From Liolophura sinensis (Eukaryota > Mollusca > Polyplacophora > Chitonida > Chitonidae), in NCBI RefSeq assembly GCF_032854445.1, contig NC_088301.1, positions 40,475,187-40,539,186 of the forward strand: a DNA stretch of 64,000 nucleotides. Reading direction: 5' to 3'. The translations under genes were made by a program, and so were the position numbers. The stretch's first letter is position 1, and each line of letters starts with the position of its first letter. The notes beneath the pieces are model-generated. The model searched no databases. It was given only the letters and a program-made list of their open reading frames with translations, and was not told the DNA's origin. This document shows positions 1 to 11,510 of this stretch, piece by piece.

Positions 1-3000
1 CTGAATATTAATTGAGATTTATATACCAATGGAGCAAATAACTTCATGTGAAGTGAAACAGCCTTGTTGTGCCACAAAGTTAATAAATTTTATGCATCAT
101 CTTGGTTTTCAAAGAAGCTTAAATTCCCCTTGCAAGGTCATTATAAGTGTATAATTACAGCTATAATATAAACCATCTGTTTAGGTTTTTAAGTTGACAG
201 TGATTATGACAGTTGTCTCCTTCATGATATAATTTCTATGGTATGCTCTAATTACAGTATCATGGAGAAATACATGTGAAAATCAGTGAAATACACTTTG
301 CATCGAATCTTTGATTTTGTCAGAGAAATGAAGCACGGAAAGTATGTTACAGATAATTTGTCCTGCAGTAGTTTTAGAAACCCTATGTTTGTCTGGGCTT
401 TAGCTGATATATTGCATCTCATTATAATAGGTTAGGCTTCATTTTATTTTATGGCATTGTGTATTGTAAGAAATATCAAAGGTATGCTAAGGAACGAGTA
501 AAGGTGATATAGGCAGTGGCAAGCCTTTTCAATTTGCTCTCCACTGACCAGTATACAAGTACATGTAGGTATAGTGTGTACCGAATTGAACCTGTTGACA
601 AGAGCTTCAAGAACAGTTAGTCTGTCCCTCCCCGGTTTGTTGATATGTTATGGCCAATACTGGAAACTTTATTGGAAGTGGTAGTCGATCTTTGGTGTAG
701 TTAACAAAGTTAAAACCATGCAATTGTTTCCTGTTGTGATAAAAAGCCTGGAGATGGATAAGTTAAATAGGTGCCTTGGGAAAGCCATCAGAATATTGTA
801 CCTGTGGCTGGAGCATGTCCAAAGTAACACTAACTGCCTAATCAAAGCCAATTGCCAATAAACCGTGAAACAGTCTCCAATAATTCCCAATTATCATCGG
901 TATAAGATAATAGCCTAGACAGCTATTCACATCCCATGATTGTCTTCACTGTCCTATAAAATTGACCATTAATTGCTGTGTCTACCTGAGATTTATCTGC
1001 AACCCTGTCTGGCATCTGTACACGCACTCTCTAAAATTGCCATGTGCTCGTACTTGTACTTTTTTGAAACTCATTCCACGGAGGATTAGGCTTGATTTCA
1101 GTGTTGACTAAATATTTGTGTAATATGACGTTAACTGTTAAGATGTAGAGATTAGTATTGCTGGCAAAATGTGAATTTTGAATAAAAGTGCATATTTATC
1201 TATTTATGCATAAATGAAAGAAAAACAATTTGTAGAGTAATATTTCATTTTTTTCTTTTAACTTTGCACCTTCCAAGCAACCTGGTATGTATATACAGGT
1301 ATATATACAGATATGTTTTATTGTTAGACAATATGATGGAAGAGATAATGACATCTAGAACCCATGGAATGGTGTACAGTATAGGGACAGGTATCAGTGT
1401 TAAAGACAGTTTTAACTAGCCCTTGACACTAAGTTGTTCATCATGTTTGAAAACAACAAAGGCAAAGTATCAGCATTTTTGTGTCATGTTTTTTTTTCTG
1501 GTGAGAGCATTTTATCCTTGTATAAGATATCCTATTCACCTGCTGCACATGCCTGTCAACTGTTACACTGTGTGTACAGCGCTCAGGCATCGGGTAACTC
1601 AGGTTTGGGTGTAGACCAACTGTGCCCTGAATGTAGAGGCGTGCAAAATACCTCAGCTGGTTCTGCTCCGGTCTGCGAAGGGCGGATTGTAATCTTGTCT
1701 GCAGCTAGGGAATTAAAACATCGTTTGTTCTCTTCATTTGCGTTTTGGCTGGCTTCTTTTTGGCAAAGTTAAACTTGAGTGACATTTGTTTCTGACATAA
1801 ACTTCGTGACTCTTGGTCGTCTGCATTGTTGGGAAAGTCTGCCATGTTTACAGACAGAAGAGATGTACAGCTTCATGGTGTTGCCCCTTGCATTTTCTGC
1901 CAAGTTGGTTTCAAGTTAAAAAAAACACTTGTGATGAAAAAATTTTCATCTGGGTAAAGCATACAATTCAGCTTCCCCCTCCCCCAGGTTCCTCCTCTCT
2001 TCAAATCCCATGTTCAAAAAATTGTAAGCAAACAGTTTGAATAAAAGAATAAACAAAGCACAAGTTTTGTTCTGCATTTTTACAATTTGGGCCACAATAC
2101 AGCAGTATCGTCACTTCCGCCCTGATTCATCCAATAGACAGCAGATCTGTAGTGTCAGAATTTATTTCTGTTGGCAAGGAGAAGTGATGTACAAATACTC
2201 TAAAATTTGATTTAACTCTGAAGAACCAATACAGTTTGTTTAATTCTAAATTAAGTTATTTTATGTTCATCTTTTAAAAAGTGACAAATTATCATGCTCA
2301 TATTATTAATTGACAAATGATGCTTAGAAATATTTGCTTTTCTTTTTTTTTATTTTGTATCAACTTGAACACAATTAACCTATCACATCATTTTAAATGC
2401 ATTTAACTGTAACCTTGCCATAAATCCAATGAAAAATTTATGAGAGGATATATAAATAAATAAAAAATAACTCTGAAGGAAATTTGAATCTATACATATA
2501 CATGAACTTTATTAAGTATTTAAACTGGTGATAAGATGTGATTAGTAGAAATTCCTAAGAATATTTGCTTATTGTGTCACATTTTTGGTACATTTACTTA
2601 TGTACCTGTATATGAGCTAAAACAATCATTACAAGCTTTGACAGTGTAAAAATTAGCCAACTATCAGTCACTATATTCGAAATCAGTATTTAATTTTTGA
2701 TGGAAATATTCGTTTTCATGTTGCACCAACAACTCCAGATATGCCTTTAACCTCAAGTTAATCTGAACAGTATGCTGTACATCAGACTTATTAATAAGAG
2801 GTTTTGTAACACCATAAAGGTTCTGAATGGATAACAGTTTTTTTATTTATTTCTTGCAATGTTTCATTCCTACATCCAAAGGCTTTAAGAAACACACTTT
2901 GTTTTAACATTGTGATGTTACTCTGTCAAATTTTGTACACCTTGTAAAGAACTCAAATATTTAATAATTAGAATTTTTATTCTACCTTATACCATCTGCT

Positions 3001-4214
3001 GTGACTCATATAGTATGTTGCCGTTCTTTCCTTTGTCTAAAACAACATAAACATTGTTCTGTCTCATTGGGTTATACATGTCTAGCCAAGATTTTTTTAT
3101 TGTCTGAAAAAAAAAAACAAGAGGTTTAGTGTGAATTAGGGACGAAGCAGTGAAACTCAATATGAGTTGTTTATTATGACTGGAAAGGCAAGGATTCTGG
3201 TTTATAACCAAGGTGATGGGAGAAGTCTCTGGAAGAGTATCTTAGTTCAGAACAGCTGGATTGTTGAACATTTCATGCCAGCTTTCTTGTTGTTTTCACA
3301 TTGCAAAAGTTTGAGGTAATTAAAATGTAGACAAAGCCCATAAAATATCCACATTCCAGCTGGAGCTGAAGCATTTAAGATCTGTAGTTCTTCATGACAT
3401 AAAACTGTACACAAGTACATATACATGTAGCGATAGATATATATATATACATGTGTGTGTACACACAGGTCATTTAAATCTCGTTAGTGAAGTTAGGAGT
3501 ACTTGTGTAATGTATTCAAAAGTTTCCTCCAGCAGTCAAGAGCTGTTGATTCAAATTTGCTAAAATTATTTCTCCACAACAGCAACATATTGAAGTATTT
3601 ATATTTAGCCTTGAGATGATACAAGCAGCCAGTTTCCATCTTCCGCTTCTCCCTTGAGAGTGACATAGTTCGCAGCATTTCTTGTGTTCCGAATAATACG
3701 TAAGAAGTGTGTGATGTACATTACGGCATTGTTCACAATTTCATCCCTTGGCAATACATTTTATTTCTGCTGGAGGAGGCTTTTTAGGTCCATTTCATGT
3801 TTACAGCGTTGTGGTGCATCTTGATGAGAGAAAAAGTGGGTGTGAAAATGGGAATTCTAGGGAATGTTACAGTTGGGAGAAATGGCTAGCAGCGTAATCA
3901 AATGTTTTCTGAAATCGGACGTCAGTAAAACTTTAAGCCCCTTTAAGGTGATATTGAATGCTCTGACCTTAGGGAAAGGCTGTGTAGGATGGCATATTAT
4001 CCAGTGACCTGTTCAATAGGTAAAGACCAGACAGCTGTGTTAACCAGGTGGTGAAAACCCCATCACCTTAACAGGACTTGTACTATAAATCAGTGTAACC
4101 TAGCAACCCTGCACACAACCTGGAGGTGTGGTCTTTAAATGAAATAGTCCACATTCCCATAGCCAGCATGCAGATGTTTCCGTAGTTTAGCTAACTCCTA
4201 AACACTGTCATTTC
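1..4214. other. AT-rich non-coding stretch, no gene recognised
   Basis: Long A/T runs and few CpGs, with no family motif in any frame. Two things stand out. A CpG-denser patch lies at about 1,570-1,760. Two reverse-strand frames read like protein (2,987-3,103 after a strong polypyrimidine-CAG acceptor, and 3,605-3,760); they are discussed as findings because neither is bounded by a convincing donor site. A short TG/CA palindromic tract lies near 3,450. The rest shows nothing I can name. Confidence 0.6.
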
Positions 4215-4254
4215 CCTTAAATTCTTTCTTTTTTCCTTAAATTCTTTCTTTTTT
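4215..4254 (+). repeat. 20-bp perfect tandem duplication ending in an acceptor-like site
   Basis: The 20-base unit CCTTAAATTCTTTCTTTTTT occurs twice with no mismatch (4,215-4,234 and 4,235-4,254) and is followed by CCTAGG. The duplicated pyrimidine tract followed by CTAG is a good match to a 3' splice site. The frames downstream close quickly (within about 11-14 codons) and have no good donor, so I call only the repeat. A perfect two-copy unit suggests a recent replication-slippage event. Confidence 0.9.
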
Positions 4255-7200
4255 CCTAGGTTACATTGTTTGAACTTGCCACATTTTGTCAGTGAGGTTC
4301 GTTGATGTGAGTGTTGCATGTGTGTTTTAATATCATGCTGATAATTTAAAATAACAACTTACTTTGAACACAGATGCACTTCAAACTAATATTTGAAGTA
4401 ACCATTTTTTTGTTACATTTGTGTAGCCCTACATTTGCATGTATGTCTCTGTTGAAATGGAGTTATAATATAGATACAGTGGATACTGGGCTCTATATAC
4501 ATGTATACAGTAGACTCCCAGAAAAGCCTTTTCTCTGAGGAGCACATTTCTCTTGAGGATGACTTAGTTAAAGTCAAAATATTCAGATCATCAGAATGAA
4601 TTTCTGAGGAGTTGCTTGTCATATTTATCATGTATTCTTTTTATTATAAATGTTCATTTTACCGTGACATTATTGTCTGTAATATGTTAATGTGATCTGA
4701 GTCTGGGGTATAAAATTCTTGTAGTGGAACATTCTGTAATGACAAGGTTCCCAGTCTGTTTTAGCATCAGTGTAAAGTTGGCTTTAGTAGGTATATTGAC
4801 ATTCATTTGGTGTGCCACATGTTTTCTGCATTGGTATTGTGGAGAATGATCTTCACTTTGCTCCTCTTTTTCACCCTTGTTTTGATTTCAGAATGATTTC
4901 CTAGTAGGCTGCTCTGCAGAAACCAAACAACATCTGTGAAAGGTTACCCTGATTTCTTACATCTGACTTCTTCCACCCAGTCAAATGACTGGGGGTCAAT
5001 TTAGAAAATGTTGGACCCCTTTTGTGATGGAAGGAGAGGAAATGGTCTTAATGCCCTATTTCAAGTAAATTATCAACATGTGGCACATTTAGATCCAAGT
5101 GTCGCATGGGGCATTTGTACCGATCAGGCAAACTCAGTGCCCTTGGGCGCCAGCATTATGGAAAGAAGGTTTAATGGAACCAGATTACTTTAAGAACTTG
5201 TGAATAGGACAAATTAAAGAAGGGAACAACTGCTATCTGTCTTATTTGCATTCTTCCATGACAATGAGCCCCATAAAGAAGAAGTAATTGATGAGCTCTT
5301 ATTTCTGTCAGAAATAGGCATGGTGTCTACTGCTCTGAATTCAGTGGGGTTTTTATAAGCTAGCATGTTCTGCAGATGTCAAGTTTGTTTGTGACAGCTC
5401 AAGGAGTAAGAAAAATGGTGTAATGATGTGATGTCATTGTTAATATGAGTCCCCCTTAAAACAGGGAGTTATTGGTGATATAGGTTGAATTTTCTTAAGG
5501 CCACTAGAGATCATGAAAAAGGGATGAATTTTAGATTGCAGTGTATAACATTACATGTGTTAGAAACAGGATTGTGTTGTTGCAGCTCAATTGTTTTTAT
5601 TGCCAGCTAATGTAACACCAACCGGAGTCTTCTTTGGTTGACTTCTGTAATCCTTGGACCATAAATCTGCGTTGCGTGTGAACAAGACTTTAGCTGAGGG
5701 TACATCGTATTTCACTGTCCCGATACCAGAAACACATAAAGGCTGCCGTATGGTGTGAAAATAGCTTTCAGTTAACACTGGTATTACTGGTGAAAAAGCA
5801 AGCAAGAGGCATGTAGGGGTAATTGGTTAGAAATTGATCTGTTGAAGCGCTGAAGTAAGAAGTCATCACGGTGTTGAAGCTTCTCTCATAGATCTCCTCC
5901 GGGGAGAATTTAAAAAATTCTGCTCGCTTCTCAACACTGACGGACCATAATCTGCACAGCAGTCAGAGCCTGGCGCCCACAGCCAGGGTCTCACCTGCCT
6001 GTAACGAAGCCAGTCTCTGCTGGAACCAGTCAATATAATGTGTCGTCGCAGTAATTGGTGTCGCTGTCTTTGGCTGATGCTTTCTTCATGACTACAGGAC
6101 ATTTTGCAAAGGTTGGTATCTGAGTGAAGGGCTTGCGTGAGATATGGGCAACTTGAAACAAACACGTGCCAGTGATGCTCCTAAAGCAGTGCCTTCAGCA
6201 TATTTATGGGCTGTTGCCTATATTCCAGAACAGATTAGCTGGCAGTATTGAAATTCGCTGTGTTTTAGCTGTGATTAGGCTGCAACTTTGCGCCTGGAAT
6301 TGAGAAGTACCCTTAAGGGAATGCAGTGCTAACTGATGCAAGAATGTGGGGAGAAATATGGATTTTAGTGTAGGGATTGATTGCCTCAATTATTCTGCAT
6401 TGTTAAAAGCGGTTGTAAGGCAGGAGGAATGGATTTGGATGTATGCATGGATGGTGTTAAGGTCAAATTCAGATAGACACTTTGTCCTCAGAGGGAGAAA
6501 GAGAAAGCCAGGAACTCTCCGAGAAATATTAAGCCATTCAGAAAATTTTTAAGAAGTATATTTTAGTAATTTGGATGTCATATTTATTGTTCAGCTGTGG
6601 CCATGGAATGAATTACTGAAAATTCTTCAAGTTGGGAAAATAACACAACCTTTCATGAGAATATTTTTCACATAATGCTTAAAACAGAGATATACATATT
6701 GACTATTTATTGCAAGGTTTTGACTAACCACTAAAAGCATCAGCATCTGGCATGTGTAACTATACATATACATATACATGCATTTGTATTTTGTATTTAT
6801 TCTGTAATTACTACTGCTCATGTATTATGTAACTTCCCTGGTGGAATAATGATAATCATGGTATTCAGATTCCTTATTAGTGGGTTGTCTTAGAGATGTC
6901 ATTTGATACCAGCACTTGTATTAGCTAATAAGGTAAATCAGCCAATGCTGGAATTAAGGATGAATTGATAAAATCATGTTGGGCTAACATACTATAGCTG
7001 TTTTATGTTTTGTGCTGCCAAAAAGGATGGTTATTGAACGTGTAATTATGGAGCGTGATTAACCAGTTAGTGAGTTGGGATACCAGGTCCGATTGGTGTG
7101 TCTGTAAACAGCTGTGTGTGGTGCGAGGAGTACCCCAATGGATTTGACCTGCTTTAACACTGCCATATCCACTGACTTCTGCATGACTCAGGTCTGCTGA

Positions 7201-7800
7201 CTGGCTTCATGTGAGAGGACAACAATATGTTGTTTTGGTGAAACCAATACCATCCCAGGGAGCCATGAGCTAAAACACAGAGTAAATCTTGAGGCTTCTT
7301 GGAAGCAGTGCTACCCAGATGGCTTCTGATAGACTTTCTTTTTGCCTCAGCTTTAACGTGACACCAGCTTACTTAGTGGGTTCTGATTTTGATGCCTTTT
7401 TTTCTTATCTAACAGATACCAAGAATTATGTTACCCACCATCCCCTCCTTTCTTCTACATTTTCAACATCAAAGTAATACACCTGCAAACATTATTTGTG
7501 GAGGCTTTAGTCATCATATGTTTCTTTTTGTTCATTTTAGGTTTTGGTATACTAGCAAAAAATAATGTATACATGTGATTAATGGTCATGATAAATCAAA
7601 TAAAGACGTTCAACCCAGGGAACCCTGTGTCCACTGTCAGCCAATCAGTGTCCATTCTGTATCCCTTTTATATACTTGCTGCAGTCGATCGGCCCTTGAC
7701 CAGTGAGGACAAAGACATTGCAGCTCTACCTGGTTAGGCTGCAGCTTTACGTCTGGATGTTCAAGTTTGTGAGGTTCATCAACATGAAAGAGGCTTAGTG
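4255..7800. other. Non-coding stretch with a CpG-denser patch
   Basis: Mostly unique AT-rich DNA. The part from about 5,866 to 6,080 has roughly nine CpGs in 210 bases, well above its surroundings, and includes a reverse-strand CAG|GTGAGA donor-like site at 5,989-5,997. A reverse-strand frame at 5,587-5,786 follows a very strong acceptor-like tract but ends in a stop with no clear donor. No protein family is recognised. Confidence 0.5.
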
Positions 7801-7869
7801 TAGTCATTATTGTATAAGTGAAACATTCTTGGGTGTGGAGATCACCAATCAGTAAATGAATAAATGAAC
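7801..7869 (+). mobile_element. SINE type 1, 3' tail fragment
   Basis: The segment has TGTATAAGTGAAACATTCTT followed by a degenerate CACCAATC and an AAATG-rich run. This matches the 3' end of the fuller copies at 13.06 kb and 8.58 kb. Only the tail is present, so this is a 5'-truncated copy, as expected for target-primed reverse transcription. Strand is given by the A-rich tail. Confidence 0.6.
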
Positions 7870-8290
7870 AACAGATATACCCTACGGCTAGATCCTAGCC
7901 AAATGACAAACGCCCATTTTGGCTGCATGCACAGTCCGTGTATCCGTATGCCAGGGGCGTAGGACACGATCAGGATGAGTGTATCATGGAACCATGATGG
8001 GCATATGATTGCCACATTTTTTTTTTACAACATTACATAAAGTAAATATATAATTGTGCCTTTTACTATAACAGCCATACTCTTGTGGGTATTTGTTTTA
8101 TTTAATGGAATTTACGTGTAACATTTACCTAAGATGTACTTACATGCCACTGTGATGTCATTTTACTGATATGAATACATGTAATGCTGATTGCTGTATG
8201 ATCAAAGGCTGACAAATCAAGATTAATGTCCCTTTTGATCAGTTAGAATAACAACTTCTTTTTTCCTTCAAATATAAAATCCTGTTTTAC

Positions 8291-8430
8291 TGGGGACTGC
8301 CAGCAACATGCGGATAGTCCTGAGTTTCCATCGGGCTCTGCCCAGTTTCCTTCCAACATGACTGCCGTCATACGCTGACTTATTCTTGAGCAGAGTGTTA
8401 AACACCATGCAGTGAAAGAAATAAATCAAA
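8291..8430 (+). mobile_element. SINE type 1, 5'-truncated copy
   Basis: Shares the ordered blocks of the 13.06 kb copy: CTGCCAGCAACATGCGGAT, then a GGGCTCTGCCCAGTTTCC block, then ACATGACTGCCGTCATACG, then TTATTCTTGAG and AAACACC, ending in an AAATAAAT tail. It lacks the tRNA-like head. It lies head to tail against an opposite-strand copy starting about 150 bases further on, so the two could form a long imperfect inverted repeat. Confidence 0.7.
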
Positions 8431-8582
8431 TTTAAAAAATATAACATGGACAGCCTACATGTATAAGTATAGTTAATGTTAAACCTAGTCACCAAAAAGT
8501 CAGACATTACATGAACATTTACATTTATTATCATGCACTGGTACCATCTACATGTACAATTCCTAACTGAATACATGTACCT

Positions 8583-8832
8583 AAATTTATTTATTTATGT
8601 ATTTGATTGATGTTTTATGCCATCCTCAAGAATATATCACTTAATCAATGGAGGCCAGCAATAATATGGTGCGAGAAAAGTGAGCAAGGTCAGGAGGTAG
8701 CTAGCAGATCTTCTCATGTACGACCAGAGAGGGAGCATAAGCTAGACTTGAGCACACTGCGGCTGCATTGATGAGAGACTCTTGGGTCATTTTGCTGCAC
8801 TAGAACACAAACCCCTAGGCCATGGAGGCCAC
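8583..8832 (-). mobile_element. SINE type 1, near full-length with tRNA-derived head
   Basis: Read on the minus strand, this begins near 8,832 with GGCCTCCATGGCCTAGG, a degenerate tRNA A-box region. A B-box-like GTGCTCAAGTCTAGC follows at about 8,741-8,755. The body then gives way to ATTCTTGAGGATGGCATAAA and an ATAAATAAAT tail (8,585-8,630). Head, body and A-rich tail in order make it a tRNA-derived SINE, transcribed by RNA polymerase III when active. The consensus is recalled as common in molluscs, which I could not verify here. The middle of the element is shorter than in the 13.06 kb copy. Confidence 0.75.
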
Positions 8833-8946
8833 CATATGCCTAAAGAATTAATTTCACTTATTCTTGATTTTTTGTGCAGTTATTTCCTGACATTAGCCTT
8901 TTGTTTCAACCCAAAACTGATCCTCATAAAACTGTCACATAGAATC

Positions 8947-8963
8947 ATATATATATATATATA
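8947..8963. repeat. (AT)n microsatellite
   Basis: About eight AT dinucleotides in an uninterrupted run, followed by ACACATGTATG. It sits just before the first arm of the 8,993/10,354 inverted repeat pair. Confidence 0.9.
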
Positions 8964-8992
8964 CACATGTATGTTTTATAATTACATGTAGC

Positions 8993-9140
8993 CTAATTCT
9001 TATAAAATTTGGGACGAATATGAGTAGTGTTGAAAGTAGAACATTACATTTATAACCAGCCTTTTGGAAAAGTAAAGGTAGGAGTGTGTTGTTCATTATA
9101 TTATCTAACTGTGAGAGAAAAAAGAAACTCAATATTCCCG
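8993..9140 (+). repeat. Dispersed repeat, copy 1 of an inverted pair
   Basis: This segment and the reverse complement of 10,354-10,503 align over their whole length at roughly 85 percent identity by eye. Shared exact blocks include AGTAGTGTTGAAAGTAGAA, GCCTTTTGGAAAAGTAAAGG and GAGAAAAAAGAAACTCAATA. The class is unknown: there are no clear terminal inverted repeats, no poly(A) tail and no coding potential. The 1.2 kb between the copies is ordinary unique DNA. Confidence 0.85.
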
Positions 9141-11159
9141 CTTGAATTATATACATGTATATGTTTTAAATGTCTACTAAATGCATGTTTAGAGAAGTTG
9201 TCGAGTTTGGGGCAAATCATTTTATACATGCTAAAGTCATAATATACACTCTCAGTTGTCTTTCTATGGATGTAACATTTACATGTATGCATTGGTACAT
9301 TTTTTTTACTTTGTAAGCCTGGTTTTGATAAATGCTTTGCAGCTATAGGCAGCCTGGTAAAGATAGCCGTTGTGTCTGTGGACTGGTGGGATATAGCCAC
9401 CTGTGGCAGCTTTGGTGCATCACCACAATGTAATCTGGTATAATTTTCCACTCCACATCTTAATCCCTCATCACCTCTAGTGTGTAGCTTGTGCATGGGA
9501 CTTCAAGATTGTCTATCAGTGGGTCTTATCTGAAGAGTGACAGAATCACCTTCCTCTCAAATACCAGTGGCAATGTTACAAGCTTCTGTTGAAAGCCGGA
9601 GAAGCCAGGGAGATGGTTGCCCCTGAGGGGAATCACAGACGGTGCCCCCATGTGAATCTGCTGAAGCAGACAAGCAGATCAAACAGCCCGGCAGCCTGCC
9701 TGTCATGGAAGTATTCTGCCGGTATTAGCACCTTGGTTTATCCCTTCTCCCACTCTCTGTTAAAAATCCTGTACATTCTCTCACTTACTGACAGACAAGG
9801 TTTTCTGGGGCCCTCAGCCTCCTGAGACGTGATAAATGATCCAGCCTTAAAAACTCTGGCGGTTTCTAGAGACAATTTGTCAACCACTCTCAAGTCTTGC
9901 AACCATGGTGCAGTGCTACTGACGTATGTGTGAAGTCAAGAGCCAGACTAACTAGCAGGGCAGAATCCAGATATAAATATTCAGGAGACTCTTCTCAGAG
10001 CCTGATGTCCATCAAAAACCAGTCAATATTGATTTTTTTTATCCCCAGGGTGGACAGGGGACGTACTGAACACCCAAGAGGAGCCAGTGACATCTACTTG
10101 TAGAGTCCACACATACACCGGGCTTCCTGAACTTTCCTTTATGACCTTTCAAGAAGGTTTAGGGAAGTTATCTAACTTTTCAGGGTCAGTCTGTGGGTTC
10201 TGATATGTAAAGTTTTAGGGGAAGAAAAGAAAGGTGTACAATGTGTATGGCTGTATTAGCTTGTAAGGAAACCCAAATATAAAGGTACCCTATTTCTTCC
10301 CATTCTTGGGACACCTGGGCTGCTCATTTTAGCCAATATATATGTAATTGTAACAGGAATATTGAGTTTCTTTTTTCTCAGATGGTTAGACCATCTAATG
10401 AACAGCATACTCATACCTTTACTTTTCCAAAAGGCTTGTAAAGAAATGTAATATTCTACTTTCAACACTACTAATATATGTCCCAAAACTTAGAAGAATT
10501 AGAGTAAATGAACTTTTCACCCATAGTTAAGATATCAGTACATGTATCATACAGGTACCATACAAAATCAGAGATGTTGAAATCTCTTAAGCTAGCAAAA
10601 AGAAAGTATTAGAATATTCATGCAACATATTACAATAAGTCAATAAATCATAATCTGTCTTTTCATTTATCTGATATGTCCTGTTCGTCTTGCACAGGAC
10701 AGAGTAACAGCATACAGTTTGGACATCTTGGTACACGTACATGTAGTTTTATCCTTCCTCCTATGAAACCTTTAATGTGCCCCCTTACTACAACAGACTA
10801 TTTTTTATATCAAACAGGAAAAAGTTGTGTTTTGGGAAATTATGAGAGTATACGCCTATTTTCTGATAAGGCTGTCAGTGGTCTGATGGACAAGCTGTCT
10901 AGACTGGATGCAGAATTGTTACTTTACTACATCCAGTTCAGTGCGGGTCAGGTTTTCCTCTAATTAACTGGCATCGTTTGTACCCACATAAGCATAGCTC
11001 ATTTGTCGTCGAGTTTTATTCTCGTTTATCCTGAAAAGTTATGATGAATGTAAGACCTGAGACTCCACTGGAAGTGAGAATAATCAAAGGCATCTATATT
11101 TTGTATTCTTATGCAACAAAGGGGGTAGCAATGATTGAATGGCTAACAGAATATGTTGT
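9141..11159. other. Non-coding DNA around the second repeat arm
   Basis: Apart from 10,354-10,503, this stretch holds no repeat or gene I can support. The interval from 9,590 to 9,830 is somewhat richer in GC and open in one plus frame (about 78 codons), without motif or splice sites. The sequence from 10,504 to 11,159 is AT-rich with several ACATGTAC palindromes. Confidence 0.5.
10354..10503 (-). repeat. Dispersed repeat, copy 2 of an inverted pair
   Basis: Reverse-complement partner of 8,993-9,140. On the minus strand it reads from CTAATTCTTCTAAG to CTCAATATTCCTG, with the same internal blocks. The differences are mainly substitutions plus a small length change in the middle, as expected for two old insertions of one family rather than a recent local duplication. 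Confidence 0.85.
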
Positions 11160-11510
11160 TCGGGCTGCCTCCAAGGTTAAATATCGACCTCATTCTCACA
11201 GGGACAGGTCTGGGGGCAAATTTACTGAATTATAAAAATAATCAAGTCGTTATTTCCTGCACCCTTCTCTCTTCTTCATCCTTCATCGGAGCAGGAACAT
11301 CTCGACAGAGAGGCCGATGTTCACGAGCGAAGGGCTCGTCTTTCATGTTAATATGGCTGACTGGGCACTTCACAAGTTGGGGCGGTGGTGATGGATTGTG
11401 CACGGCCTTAAGTTTGACACGGAAGAATATTGAGTCTTTGTACGAGGTAGATGGATGGGCTTTCATAGACGACTACGGCCTGTGCTATGATTTTTTTGCT
11501 GCAGTCCTCT
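11160..11510. other. CpG-rich patch with open frames on both strands
   Basis: About 15 CpG dinucleotides fall in 350 bases, while many 60-base rows elsewhere contain none. A plus frame of about 119 codons and a minus frame of about 74 codons both cover the core. A pyrimidine-rich tract ending in GAGCAG (near 11,260-11,296) resembles a splice acceptor. No protein motif is recognised. It could be a conserved non-coding element, an unmethylated regulatory patch, an exon, or a young transposon fragment. Confidence 0.4.

Noticed and set aside
1434-1772. Plus frame of about 112 codons in a CpG-denser patch
   Set aside because: No motif, no start in good context, low-complexity hydrophobic beginning and no matching splice sites. 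Length is within chance for this composition.
4893-4945. Acceptor-like TTTTGATTTCAG followed by an open frame
   Set aside because: The frame ends after 15 codons and the only donor-like site lies beyond the stop.
5995-6119. Minus-strand 125-base exon ending CAG|GTGAGA
   Set aside because: The acceptor tract is poor and no domain is recognised. Kept only as part of the CpG-denser patch note.
9101-9496. Longest minus frame, about 131 codons
   Set aside because: It runs through the end of a dispersed repeat into unique DNA and shows no domain. A single frame of this length is expected by chance in 64 kb.
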